DNA of 64,000 nt from Stenopsyche tienmushanensis (taxonomy: Eukaryota > Arthropoda > Insecta > Trichoptera > Stenopsychidae): assembly GCA_008973525.1 (NCBI GenBank), contig WACJ01000118.1, positions 806,001 to 870,000 on the forward strand. The letters are read 5' to 3'. The notes below the pieces were generated by a model that was given only the letters and a program-made list of their open reading frames with translations, searched no databases and was not told the DNA's origin. Positions 26,055-36,567 of the stretch are shown in pieces. The position numbers and the translations under genes are program-made. Each line of letters starts with the position of its first letter. Position 1 is the stretch's first letter.

Positions 26055-26490
26055 ATGGATATCATGGACATTCATGACATCCAAAAAATATTAGAGGATC
26101 ATACGTTGAACGAAGACGAATTAGTCGAAATATTAAATGAATCTATAATTAATGATGCAGAAAGCAGTTGCAGCAAAGTAGCTACATGTTCCACATTAAA
26201 AACAATTAATAAAGGGATAGAATTGGCTATTAAATTAGATTTTTTTAATAGTAAATGATCCTATAATTGAAAGAAGTTTAAAATTCGAGAGAAAATTACA
26301 ACAGATTTTGGAACCTTTTAATGAAATACGTAAAGATTTATACGCTAAAAGCAGGCAATCGCTTATTACCGATTGTTTTAAGGCTAAAATCAGAAATACT
26401 CCAGAGCTCTCTGATGATGGAAAGCCACAACAGATCTTGAAAAAGAATAAAACATATAGAATTATTAATGATAACGATGAAGAATGAATG
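26055..26490 (+). pseudogene. Tigger/pogo-like transposase C-terminal remnant
   Basis: The frame starting MDIMDIHDIQKILEDHTLNE, then INKGIELAIK, then after a frameshift LYAKSRQSLITDCFKAK, follows the acidic C-terminal pattern of Tigger/jerky-type transposases (an ELVEI-like segment, a helical segment, then a K-rich Q-S-L-I-T-D tail). The DDE core is absent. About 150 bases downstream, TTGTATAACACGGATTTG and CCGTGTTAGAG (26616-26680) look like the matching terminal sequence. Confidence 0.5.
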
Positions 26491-26609
26491 GTATATTGTA
26501 TGTTATTAAAGTTTTTTTCAATTAATTTCATATTTGTATGTGTTTATTTAAAAAAAAAACCTATCTTCGATATTTATTTTGAACGTAAACCCTAATTTTG
26601 TATGAACTT

Positions 26610-26685
26610 AAACCTTGTATAACACGGATTTGTATAACACGACGTTTTTACTGAGCCATATAACCGTGTTAGAGAAAAAAATAAA
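26610..26685. repeat. Tigger-like terminal sequence
   Basis: Contains TAACACGG and ACCGTGTTA motifs, shared with 48545-48640 (AACCGTGTTACAT, AACGTGTTGTAT, ACCGTGTTATACGAG). They probably mark the ends of related pogo/Tigger elements. Confidence 0.4.
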
Positions 26686-26689
26686 ATAC

Positions 26690-28260
26690 AAAAAACGCGG
26701 GAATTTATTATACAACTGAATATATAGAGTCCATCGGACTAAGTATCTTCTTCTGCTTCTGTTTCTTAAATTGCCATCTTTACTTTTGCACGTTAATATT
26801 TCATGGGATAGAACATTTTAATATGGTGATTTACCTTCTATGGAGGCTAAATCTGAATCGAGAGGATATAAATCGATTGAAAAGCTGATAAATATATTTT
26901 ATGTTATAGATATCATTAAAATGCCCTTGGATATTTTGTGAAAAATATGATAAAGAGCTTATCTTATCTATTTTAGCGATTAAATTATTTTCACATTTAT
27001 TATACACTCATCGTATCGTAAATGAGTCAAAATATTTTTTACAAAATACTGTTTTTTTTTAAATTTATGACTATGTATAAAGTACAATTTAGCATTTTGA
27101 TACTTGGTTATTTTGAGAAGCTGCAATCAGACTTCGAACCATATTTTTTTCGTTTCGGTTTTTATTCCGATTTAACTATAAGGATACATTTAACGGTTTT
27201 TTCGGTTTTCGGTTGTACTCCGAATGATTAATTTATGATTTTTTTTAATGTGGGCGAATAATTTAATATTAACAATTAATTAAAGCCATAGAGCTCGTGA
27301 CAATCTTAAAGACTGTATTATATGATATAATAATAGTATAATTCACAAAACAAGCCAAATTCTCTTTCAGGTACACAAACCGAATCGAAATAAATAAATA
27401 TTCAAAATTGCGATTTTTCTGATTTTTATTTCAGTTTCGATTCGGCTGCAACAAATGGAACAATATATTAATTTTTGTTGCAAGTCTAGTCATTCAAAGG
27501 CAGCCCTGTACGACTTAATTAATCACCCCAATTTTCTCAGATTCAGAAAATCAGGTTAAATCAAAATGAAAGACAAAGACAAAATCGAAACGATCAATCG
27601 GAAATATCAATACTTCCAATTTCCCAAATTTGTTAATTCCGATGTCAATATTGAAGATTGATGCAATATTTCAGAATTGTGTCCTGTACGTACAGATTGG
27701 TCTTAAGATGGCTTTATTCAAAGTTATTTTATAATCTTATTGAATTGACCCTTTTCTTCCTTAAATGTATTCGTCATTTTATATACCATGCAGGTTTAAG
27801 ATCGTAAACTGTATGTCTTGCAATATGAAACCTCCATCTTGATATTTCACTTAAAATTGAATCTTTGTAAAATACGATCCAAGAAGTTCATGTCTATGCA
27901 ACATTTTTGTCTTCCTAAGACTTATATATTGGTCTTTTACGGACTTAGGAATGATTTTAAATACAAATAAATACAGTATGTTGATATTTTCCCTTACAAT
28001 CTGGATTTGAAACTTTATATTAAAGAGTACAGGATCTAAGCTACTATATAGTACAGGAGGCACCCATTTCTACAAAGCTAATATTTGTTTCATTCGTTGT
28101 TCATACAATGTAATTCACAAAAGTTGAAAATTGAATAATTGTATACATCGGTATTAAAATAAAATGTACAAAGCTATTTTTTGTCTATACATAGTTTATA
28201 TTAATTATTGTTATACAAATGTTATCTTTTTTCATTACAAGATGGCTAGGATTTTGGTAG
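26690..28260. other. Gene-free AT-rich stretch
   Basis: No supported gene. Pieces at 27120-27215 and 27400-27450 contain TTTCGGTTTTTATTCCG-like motifs shared with 19810-19890 and 42880-42960. The ORF at 27851-28063 has no recognisable domain. Confidence 0.35.
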
Positions 28261-28275
28261 ATGTGGCAGACAGCT

Positions 28276-28500
28276 TTTCATACAGCTTTACATAAAGCTT
28301 TTTACCATAAAAGAAGTACAGAACGTATGTAAAAAACTAAAGAACAATAAAGTACCAGGCTTGGGCCTCATACCCAACGATATCATAAAAATCATTGCAA
28401 ACACCACACTCGAATTACTGGTAGAAATGTACAACAAGTGTCTTCTAGATGGAAAATTCAACTCACCATGGAAGAAGCAAACACTGGTCCTCATATAATA
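28276..28500 (+). pseudogene. Non-LTR reverse transcriptase fragment
   Basis: The plus strand reads IKEVQNVCKKLKNNKVPG, then LIPNDIIKIIA, then CLLDGKFNSPWKKQTLVLI. This is the region before the catalytic motifs of non-LTR reverse transcriptases (the L-K-x-x-K-x-P-G-x-D-x-I-P pattern and W-K-x-x-x-L-V-L-I). The usual D after PG is changed. It starts and ends abruptly, so it is a short dead fragment, probably of a jockey- or R1-like element. Confidence 0.65.
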
Positions 28501-28889
28501 TTTATTATTAGCAACTACAACATAGTTTCAGTCTTGTAAATATAAGATCTTTATATAATATGTACTTACAGGTCTCAAAAATAGTTATAAATTTCGGTAA
28601 CAACATCATTAAAACAACAATATGAGAAAGAATCAGATTTGGAAAAATAACTACATAAATAATGTCGCACCAATACGATTATTCTGTATTTAGTTCATAA
28701 TGCATATAAGGAAAAAATATTTCAAAATTATTTGAATGAATCACCTTCGATGAGAGCGAATCAAAATTGCAACCAAAGCCATCATCATCGAAATGTCTTT
28801 TCCATGGCTTGTGAACATTTTTTTGATAAGCTCAAAACGTGTGTTATTTCCAAGATATCTTTAAAATGACCATTTGAAGATTTTTTAAC

Positions 28890-29010
28890 AAGTCGCTAAG
28901 ACGATTAAGCACGCGTCACAGGATACCCCTAGACTACGAAGACATCCCAAACGGGGTTTTTCGGGACAAATGAAGTACTCCCGCGGGTCACGGTTGCCCA
29001 CCCCTGACCT
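28890..29010. mobile_element. hAT-like terminal fragment
   Basis: GGTTGCCCACCCCTG at 28992-29006 is the reverse complement of a hAT-type end (CAGGGGTGGGCAACC). It follows a GC-richer block with CCCGCGGGTCACG. No matching left end is visible, so this is a broken or decayed copy of a family different from the two large hAT copies. Confidence 0.45.
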
Positions 29011-30215
29011 AAGTGAAGGTGATTCAGGTTTATTGTTGCGGTGGACTGCTGGCGCGAGTGACGAGCATAAATTCCCAGGTTCCGACAAAGGGGACGGCAA
29101 TTTCACAATAAACATATATGACCCGTGTGTAATGAATGTCCCTTCGAACGATTTATATTCAAGACAGATTTATCATGATGCACGTAATGGTTCGTGGAAC
29201 TGATATCTGTACGTGGCGTGATCACGTACCAGCTAGGGATGAGTGGCGTAGTGATCCAAAAAATAAATCATAAATATTCATGATTGTTCATCGTTTCCCA
29301 AAAACTTGGCTCGTTTTAAAGCTTTGTGACTCAGCTTGAATCGTCAAGATCATTTCTAGATCAAATATTTCAAAACAAGGGGTATGAACCTCTTGGATGG
29401 CGTGAAAGGCTTACCAGATTGTCTGAGAGTATTTCAATAGTATTTAGAAAGTATTCCTTAAATAAACGTTTTTTAACGTATAACTCAATGTAATTACTCT
29501 AGCGAGGAGTAAATAACACTCCATATTGATGTTGCTATTTATCTATGCAGGTGCAATACGCGTGCGCATGCGCAAGGTTAAAATGCAAGCGCCTAGGAAA
29601 AAAGAACAGAGCGGTTGACCAATAGTCTTAGCCTAGTTCACTTGTACCGCTGGTTCACTTGTAGTACTTCACCTGATAATTTCTATTCCCCTGTTTAGCT
29701 TCGGTAGCCTGATATCGAACGAGCCCAAGTGCGAGTTCATATATACCAAAGAATATGTGTGATGAAAGGTGCTAATTGTAGACTAAATCATGACCTAAGT
29801 AGATCCATGCTTTTGCATGATTGCTCGCTTCTTTCAATATTTAGAATGAACTTCATCTTCAACCAAAACATTTACTAACTTATTTGATTTGATTTTTTTT
29901 GTTAAAAGAAAGACTTTTTAATAAAAGGCATTATTTTAAAATTGTATATCGCCAAGCTATTTCTTCACATAGTATTTATATTCGATTATTGTAAGCATAC
30001 ACTTAACCAATAACACTACAATTCCATTTTTGAGCGGATGTTCCTTGAATGATTCAATATCTATGCATCATCCTGAGTGGTAAATTATAGCCTTGTCTTC
30101 AATGATGCACACAATTGATCCTTTCATCCTGCTGGTCGTAATTTTGTAGAAAATTATTATCCTTCGCATTTTATTCAAACGTGATTGTAATTCTAAGGAA
30201 AGTTTAGCTTTGATA
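29011..30215. other. Gene-free stretch left of hAT copy 1
   Basis: No supported coding region. A GC-richer spot with GTGCGCATGCGC lies near 29560. Sequence is otherwise AT-rich and featureless. Confidence 0.35.
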
Positions 30216-30223
30216 GCCTAGTC
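30216..30223. repeat. 8 bp target-site duplication, hAT copy 1 left (GCCTAGTC)
   Basis: Does not match the right flank of the same copy (TCCTAAAC, 32817-32824). It matches, 7 of 8, the reverse complement of the left flank of copy 2 (GACTAGGA, 36560-36567). This is the swapped pairing expected after inversion of the interval between the copies. Confidence 0.75.
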
Positions 30224-30309
30224 CAGGGGTCGGCAACCTGCGGCTCGCGAGCCACATGCGGCTCTTTGGACGTGAAGCTGCGGCTCTTTATCACAGTTTT
30301 ACTCCAAGC

Positions 30310-32180
30310 ATGGTATCCACTCAAAAAAGGAAAAGAACTGAAGAAGAGCATCGAGAATTCAATCGGGATTGGACGAAGTCGTTCGCTTTCATATTCAACT
30401 CAGATGGCCTCCCATCTTGTCTCATTTGCCACAAAAAACTTGCACACAATACGAAATCAAATTTAGAGAGGAACTTCACTACAAACCAGAAATCTTGAAA
30501 AAAAAAACCAAAGATTTGCCAATATCCGCTAAAACAGTACAAGACAGAATAGCTAAAATGTCTTCAAATGTAACATATTTGCAGGTGGAAGACATTCAAC
30601 TGGCTTCTGCTTTATCACTTGCTATAAATGAGTATTGCGACATAAAAGACACAGCAAACGTGGCTCTTTTTGTCAGGTAAAAAGAAAAACTTCTAGGATT
30701 GCTACCGCTCTCGGGACAAACTAGAGGGGAAGATATAGAGAATAACGTGCAAAAATGGCTCGAAGATAATAAGATCAATTTAAATAAAATCTTTTCGATA
30801 GCAACTGATGGAGCCAGAAGTATGACAGGAAATATAGGGACAATAACAATTCTTCAGAGCAAAATAAACCACGAAATACTTACGTTTCACTGCATAATAC
30901 ACCAAGAAGCGCTTTGTGCCCAAAAATTTCCGGCCAAAATAGTTCAGGTCATGACTTTGGTAATCTAGATTGTTAACAGCATCTTGTCAAAAGCACTCTA
31001 CCATCGTCAGTTTAAAGAATTCTAGAACGAAATGAATACTCAGTATTCCGACCTCCTTCTTCAGAATAAAGTGCGATGGCTTTCCAAAGGTAATGTGTTG
31101 AAACGTTTTACTTTGTGCTTGGATGAAATAAACACATTCCTCAAAGAAAAATATATTAATCACCCTGAATTAGAGAACGACAAATGGTTGCAAATTTTTT
31201 TCTTTATAGTAGATATCACGGCGAAATTAAATGATCTGAATCTAAAACTGCAAGGAAAGGAAAACCCAACCTATGTTTTAATAGAAGAGTTGAGTTGTTT
31301 TGATGAAAAAATAATTATTTTTGCAGAAGATATTCAGAGCGGTTAATTACTTCATTTTCATTTTCTAAAGCAATATCGCACTAAAACCAGTGCGATTGTT
31401 GACACAAATTACATCAGCACAATTATAAAAAAAATTAAAGATGAATTTTCTGACAGATTTCAGCAATTCAAAACCAACAAAGCCATTCTAGCATTCATAG
31501 TAAGTCCTCTCAACACAAATAGTAACTAAATCTACATTGAGCCATTTGGAGTTGATACTGAATCTCTAGAAACGCAATTGATCAATTTAAAAAGTAAAGC
31601 TTTGTGGAGTGGAAAATTTACAGAGTTGAAAAGCAAGTTGGAAGAGTTGGAGGTCCAGAAATGTATATACGTAACGCAATAAAAGTGGACAACTTTAAAA
31701 GAAATGCCGCGAGTTGAGGCACTTATATTCGACGCATGGAATAGTCTTCCAGATTGCTACAGTGAGGTGAAGAATTTGGCATTTGGAGTCCTGACTATCT
31801 TCGGATCGACATTTTTGCAAGAGTAAGGCCCGATTCACACCACGGTGCCGCTAACGGCTCGATCCCGCTCTCGGTCTCGGTCCGGTCAAACACTTTCACA
31901 CAGGAAACGGAATCGGAACGATCCGATAGTGTGAATACTCTGACTGTTTCCTGTGTAAGAACATTAGATCGGATCGGGATCGGAGCGAGATCGAACCGTC
32001 AACGGCACCACAGTGTGGATCGGGCCTAAGCGTTCTCTTGCATGAATATAATTAAAAGTAAAGTAAGAAGCCAACTAACAAATGAAAATTTAGAGTCGTG
32101 TTTGAAACTTAAAACAACAAGTTATGAGCCAAATTTATCCAAACTTTCTAAAACCATGCAAAACCATCGCTCCCTTTAAA
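30310..32180 (+). pseudogene. Broken hAT transposase in copy 1
   Basis: Order of recognisable parts: a BED-finger-like N-terminus ([17 protein letters not shown], then [11 protein letters not shown], 30310-30495); a frameshift; [18 protein letters not shown] (30580 on); a stop; LLPLSGQTRGEDIENNVQKW and FSIATDGARSMTGN, the catalytic core region of ZBED5/GTF2IRD2-like hAT proteins; HCIIHQEALCAQ; stops; [53 protein letters not shown]. The conserved tail (SCMNIIKSK near 32036) is separated by the foldback insertion. At least four stops or frameshifts make it non-functional, so its recent movement needed transposase from elsewhere. Confidence 0.8.
31826..32030. mobile_element. ~200 bp foldback/MITE inserted in hAT copy 1
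   Basis: Ends GGCCCGATTCACACCACGG and, in reverse complement, GGCCCGATCCACACTGTGG. The two halves are long imperfect inverted repeats with GATCGGATCGGGATCGG-like cores, much GC-richer than its surroundings. A possible 3 bp TAA duplication flanks it. It interrupts the conserved hAT C-terminal motif (LQE before, AFSCMN after), so it postdates the working transposase. The same insertion is in copy 2. Confidence 0.8.
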
Positions 32181-32816
32181 TTTATTTGCTCAAATGTATG
32201 TTATTGTTTTATTTATTTCTAAGTACAAATTACATTGCTTAAAAAAATTTTCTACTTGAATAACCATGCAAAACCATCGCTTCCATTGAATTTGTTTGCT
32301 CAATTGTTTGTTATTGAAGTACAAGTTAGTGTTGTAAGTAAATGTTTAATTATTTTGATTTTTTAACTTAATAGGTGTATAATAGGTGATTATCTAATAA
32401 TACCATATATATATATATATTATCTAATAATACTACCTTGAAAATGGACCCGACGAGTGGTCCGAAATATCGGATAAGGTAAAAAATTCGTTTTTTAATT
32501 TTTTACCAAAAACCTTAACGCGATCGAACACCCTGCTATTTATTAATGTTTTAATAATTAAAATGATTTAAATATGACTCGCGTAAATCTGAAAAACTCT
32601 ATAATAATACTATATATTATATATATATAATATTATCTAATTTGTTGTTAAAAAATACTACTTAAATATGAATAAATATATTATTTTTACCAAAAAACTT
32701 TATTTATGCGAGTACTATTTATTGTTGGCAAGAAAAAAAATTGTGGCTCTTTAAACACTTGAAATTTTTAAATTGTAATTTTTGGCTCTTCCGACTCAAA
32801 AGGTTGCCGACCCCTG

Positions 32817-33158
32817 TCCTAAACTAATGAAAAATATTTACAGTTTTCGATGTTTTTGGTGTTAAAAAATGATTCTTAACGTCACTGTTAAAAAATCCAA
32901 CAGCAACCAACAGGTTAATTGGATAGATATGATTTTTATCTGTTTTAGATATTTCTTAATCTTATCACGTATGATTAAATTTATTTTTATTCACTAATTG
33001 GGCTGATCGCGTTCTTGCGAGCACACATTAAAACTGTTAATAACTAATCGTTTTATTAAAAGGTATTCATATTATTTCTAAATTATATCATCAGCGCTTT
33101 GACTTATAATTGTTATGATATATTATCATGATAATTTTCTATTACTCTTTCTCAATAG
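32817..33158 (+). other. Upstream flank of gene B, homologous to upstream of gene A
   Basis: Starts at the hAT junction TCCTAAAC and matches 2936-3246 in reverse complement almost throughout (for example GGCTGATCGCGTTCTTGCGA near 33000). A conserved A-A-A-A-G/G-T-A-T-T spot near 33057-33065 is a possible 5' splice site about 95 bases before the acceptor; its equivalent is present in A and C. This is weak evidence only. Confidence 0.5.
33135..33158 (+). promoter_or_regulatory. Conserved 3' splice-site-like sequence upstream of gene B
   Basis: TTTTCTATTACTCTTTCTCA is followed by ATAG and then GAGGCTCTACTG. The AG and the pyrimidine tract are kept in A (2934-2935) and C (45769-45770), while the surrounding intron-like sequence diverges. 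This suggests that genes A-C are spliced to an upstream exon. Confidence 0.5.
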
Positions 33159-33303
33159 GAGGCTCTACTGAAGGCACTATTTGGCCAGTGCAGTGCATCT
33201 AACCGTCGCCTTTCATCGTTGTCTTTGAACCATACAAGTGGGTGAAAATTAGTGATCTGACAAGCCTGTTTTGTGATTTAATATTGTTCCATATTCGTCC
33301 AAA
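33159..33303 (+). pseudogene. Broken 5' extension of gene B
   Basis: Reads GSTEGTIWPVQCI then a TAA at 33200-33202, and also lacks the base missing in gene A (near 33279). Either lesion stops read-through into MFEVTG. In gene C the same stretch is open for 48 codons. In B it can serve only as 5' UTR. Confidence 0.6.
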
Positions 33304-34482
33304 ATGTTTGAGGTAACTGGGGTTTCAGTATATCTGCATTCATATCACCAAAGACTTAACATAATGCATGGCAATATGATTAACAAGCTATTATACGCTA
33401 GCTTAAATATTTGTACGCCGTCATATGAGAAAGAGATTTCTAATGCTCAAATCTCAAAGACAAATGAGAAAAGTAATGAGGACCAAATTGAAAAGGAAAT
33501 TTCAACGCATACATTTCGAAAAAGTTATCAAGCATACATACAAGTGATGAAAAATATTGAAATCATGAAACATGAACGTGATAATATACTTGCATGGAAA
33601 AATATGGTCAACCAACAAATTTTCTATGTATCAAAACTCGAACCAGAACAGCTAGCAAATAATGAAAGTCTACAAAACGATATGAAATCAGAAGAACATA
33701 TTTGTGAAAAATGGAAAATGTATTTAGATATAATTTTGGAAACCAACATGGAAACATTCAAAGACTGTCCGAATGAAAATATTTCTGCTGAGGATTTTGC
33801 TCGAGCTGGTTTTATCTATGAAAGTTCATTTAACATTGTGATCTGTTGTTTCTGCCAGATATTTTTTTCTAATTGCGAAAAAATCATTGATCCTGTATTT
33901 GAACACGAGCGAACATCACCACATTGTCCGATGCTAAAAATGTTGAATAGGCAAAAGGAATACCAGGGTGAATCTCATAAATCAACTATTTCTAAGGCTG
34001 ATATTGATAATATGATCAAAAATGTTAACATATTGACAAAGGATTTCCATGAAAAGATGCTGTATGCTTATGACAGAACGCAAATGCTAATAGACTATTT
34101 TGAGAATTGCCTTCTGGAAAATTTCAGCGACTTCTTTTATTTCAACCGCGCTGATAAAAGTCATTCAGTTGATGCATCATATTGCGTCCATTCTTTGAGG
34201 ATGAAGACCTTCGATACATGGGCGTACGAAGAAGTGGTCTCGAAGGCTGTATTGGCGGAAGCTGGCTTCTTATATACTGGCGCCGAAGACAGTGTCATGT
34301 GTTATTGTTGTGAAATTGTGTTAAAGGATTGGCAAAAGGGTGATAATCCGTGGAAGGAGCACGCTGTTTGGTCTCCGAATTGTGTTTTTTTAAAATCATT
34401 TAAAGATAAAGAATATCGATTAAATGGTTTGAACACCTTCTTAAAAAGGTGTTATTACAATAATAGACAAAAAATTACGTAA
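33304..34482 (+). CDS. IAP-family protein B: long N-terminal region plus two BIR domains, no RING (392 aa)
   Basis: Same architecture and start as A: an unrecognised N-terminal region to about residue 145, a divergent BIR (CCFC...EHERTSPHC) near 146-212 and a canonical BIR near 299-366 with GDNPWKEH. A short C-terminal tail (NNRQKIT) differs from A and C. It is the only IAP gene on the plus strand, because it lies in the interval flipped between two hAT copies. Residues from about 143 to 235 are identical to gene C, while the rest is closer to A; near residues 319-328 B alone has AEAGFLYTGAED. This mosaic suggests gene conversion. The A at -3 of the ATG is a good context. Confidence 0.85.
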   Translation: MFEVTGVSVYLHSYHQRLNIMHGNMINKLLYASLNICTPSYEKEISNAQISKTNEKSNEDQIEKEISTHTFRKSYQAYIQVMKNIEIMKHERDNILAWKNMVNQQIFYVSKLEPEQLANNESLQNDMKSEEHICEKWKMYLDIILETNMETFKDCPNENISAEDFARAGFIYESSFNIVICCFCQIFFSNCEKIIDPVFEHERTSPHCPMLKMLNRQKEYQGESHKSTISKADIDNMIKNVNILTKDFHEKMLYAYDRTQMLIDYFENCLLENFSDFFYFNRADKSHSVDASYCVHSLRMKTFDTWAYEEVVSKAVLAEAGFLYTGAEDSVMCYCCEIVLKDWQKGDNPWKEHAVWSPNCVFLKSFKDKEYRLNGLNTFLKRCYYNNRQKIT

Positions 34483-34980
34483 CCATTTGCGTCTACACGG
34501 CTAAAAGTTCGGATGTCCATTTGAAATTTCAATATAAAGTAGAACAGAATGGTATGAATAGTTTCTGAGTTTCGATAGTATCGTAAAGGATGAAACACTG
34601 ATAGAAAAATCTGGAAAAATCAATTAACTTATGGTATATTTTAATTGAAGAAGAAACCTCACATAAGTCATTGCCTTACTTAACAACACTAACTTTTTTT
34701 CGCATTTGAACAAAAATATAAATAATCAAATCATTTTACTGTCAGAATTGTATTCAGGGTAATCAAATTATAAAAAGTCACCTATTTTCGTTTAAAGAAG
34801 AATTTCATTGTTTATCGGTATAATTAGATAATGATAAATTTAATAACAATATAATTATTGCTTTAACTTTATTTAGGCCATTATTGAAATATTTGTTTAC
34901 TAAATAATACTTTTTGCATTGGCATTTAAACTTAAACCAAATGTTAGGCGCAAATTGTGTTCGAAAAGCAAAGTAGTGTG
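34483..34980 (+). other. 3' flank of gene B
   Basis: Reverse-complement match to 1400-1620 downstream of gene A. Probably includes the 3' UTR. No clear gene. Confidence 0.5.
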
Positions 34981-35620
34981 ATAAAAGTATATCATCAATT
35001 TCACGTGAGTAATGATTTCGTTTGCTTAAAATATAAATTTCACCTTACTGTAAAATGTGTAAGATATGTCTTTGTTTAGGCTTAGAATAATTTGAATTTT
35101 GCAATATTTTTTTCAATAGTAAAAAACGTGTATATAGTTTTGTTTGATATAAGCTGTTTTCATAATCAAAGCATAGCTGTACTTATTTATTTTAAGATAT
35201 TTAATTTAAAACCTTATTTTACCACTTTAACTTGCTGCAAAGTAGCAAGATGAATCCTTATTTTAGCGTAAAATTAAAAAAAAATGTATATATTAAAATG
35301 AGAGCTATTTAAATGCATGCTGATAACATTTTTTAAAGATGTTGTTTTAAAATAGATCTCTTACCAATTTATCTTGCTGTAAAATGCGAAATATGAATTC
35401 TCATTTTAGCGGAAAATTAATTAAATTTTCCAACATTTTTTGCAATATTTTTTTTTGTATGTATTAAAATGCTATTTAATGTGAGTTATTTTAAATGCAC
35501 GGTGTTAATATTATTTTTTAGATGCTATATATAAAATATCATAGATTTCTTACTACTGTTGCTGTAAAATGAAATCTTATTTCTAAAATAGATCTCTTTT
35601 TGCCATATCCTCTCAATTGA
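34980..35620. repeat. Degenerate tandem repeat downstream of gene B, related to 1-960
   Basis: Blocks such as TTACCACTTTAACTTGCTGC (about 35219), CTTACCAATTTATCTTGCTG (about 35361) and CTTACTACTGTTGCTG (about 35550) recur and match the reverse complement of the array downstream of gene A. Orientation relative to the gene is the same in both, as expected if gene and array were duplicated together and B was later flipped. Confidence 0.55.
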
Positions 35621-36559
35621 AACTCATGGCTTTTGTATCTGATGATTCGGATTGGAGATTCATAATTTGTATTCAAATTTTTTTTTGGATCTTAGTAATC
35701 ATCAGGTCATAATGCTTGTCATTGTCTATATTACACGAGTTCTTTTGGGAATAACCTGATCACTATAAATATCCAAATCCAAAATAAATGTATATTAACA
35801 TTTATTTCACTTTTTATTGTAACATTATTATGAAAAAAACCTGTTATTAATAATAAATTAACAAGTAAAATTTAACATGTTTTTTTGTATGTACAAAGTT
35901 GAAACGATGTGAATTACAGATCACAGAACCATAGGCTTTCTCTCATATTTCCTCGTAAAAATACCCTCTCTGCAAGCTATTCAAATTGGTTATTAGTCAA
36001 TTATTCCATTGGAGTAACGTAAGTTAAACAAAGATTTTAAAAATGCAATTTCTCCAAAATAAAGCCAAGAATACTTTCATCGTTTTGGCTTGCCAGTATT
36101 TTATATTAAAACTCTTCTTCGCTTAAAACTGTGAATTTTAATGGGGCATTGATGATTTTTAATTTTCATAAAGAAAATTTGTCCTTACAAAGGATAACTC
36201 GGTAGAGTAATTATACAAAGATGTATGGCTGACTTAACATAGAGACTTGAGAGGCTTTATATAGATTAAGTGGATATAAATTTTATGAGATAAACGACGA
36301 AACGTTAACGTAGGGATCAGTGATTAATGCCACATCGTGTAAAGGTAAAGTATTTATATTAAATTTCTAGCTCCTGTAGGGAGGTTGTTATAGTATATAT
36401 AATATAACATTACTCCAATGAAGAACACTAAGAAATATTCAACACAATATTACTTTTTATGAAAAAATCAAATCTCAATACAATATAATAAATAATGGCT
36501 CATTTTAAAATATCAATATAATAGAATAATAAGCCGCCATATTTATGTGATGGATTATG
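35621..36559. other. Gene-free stretch inside the inverted interval
   Basis: AT-rich with no supported ORF. It ends at the hAT copy 2 junction. Confidence 0.35.
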
Positions 36560-36567
36560 GACTAGGA
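36560..36567. repeat. 8 bp target-site duplication, hAT copy 2 left (GACTAGGA)
   Basis: Pairs in reverse complement with 30216-30223 (7 of 8), not with its own right flank (6 of 8 with GTTTAGGA at 39161-39168). Confidence 0.7.

Larger units (their letters stand above)
30224..32816 (+). mobile_element. hAT transposon copy 1 (ZBED5-like), 2593 bp, disabled
   Basis: Bounded by terminal repeats CAGGGGTCGGCAACCT (left) and AGGTTGCCGACCCCTG (right). The interior encodes a broken transposase on the plus strand. A 0.2 kb foldback element sits inside. Copy 2 (36568-39160) is the same length and nearly identical in reverse orientation; the differences I found are a few single bases, for example TRGED here against TRAED there. 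Confidence 0.9.
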
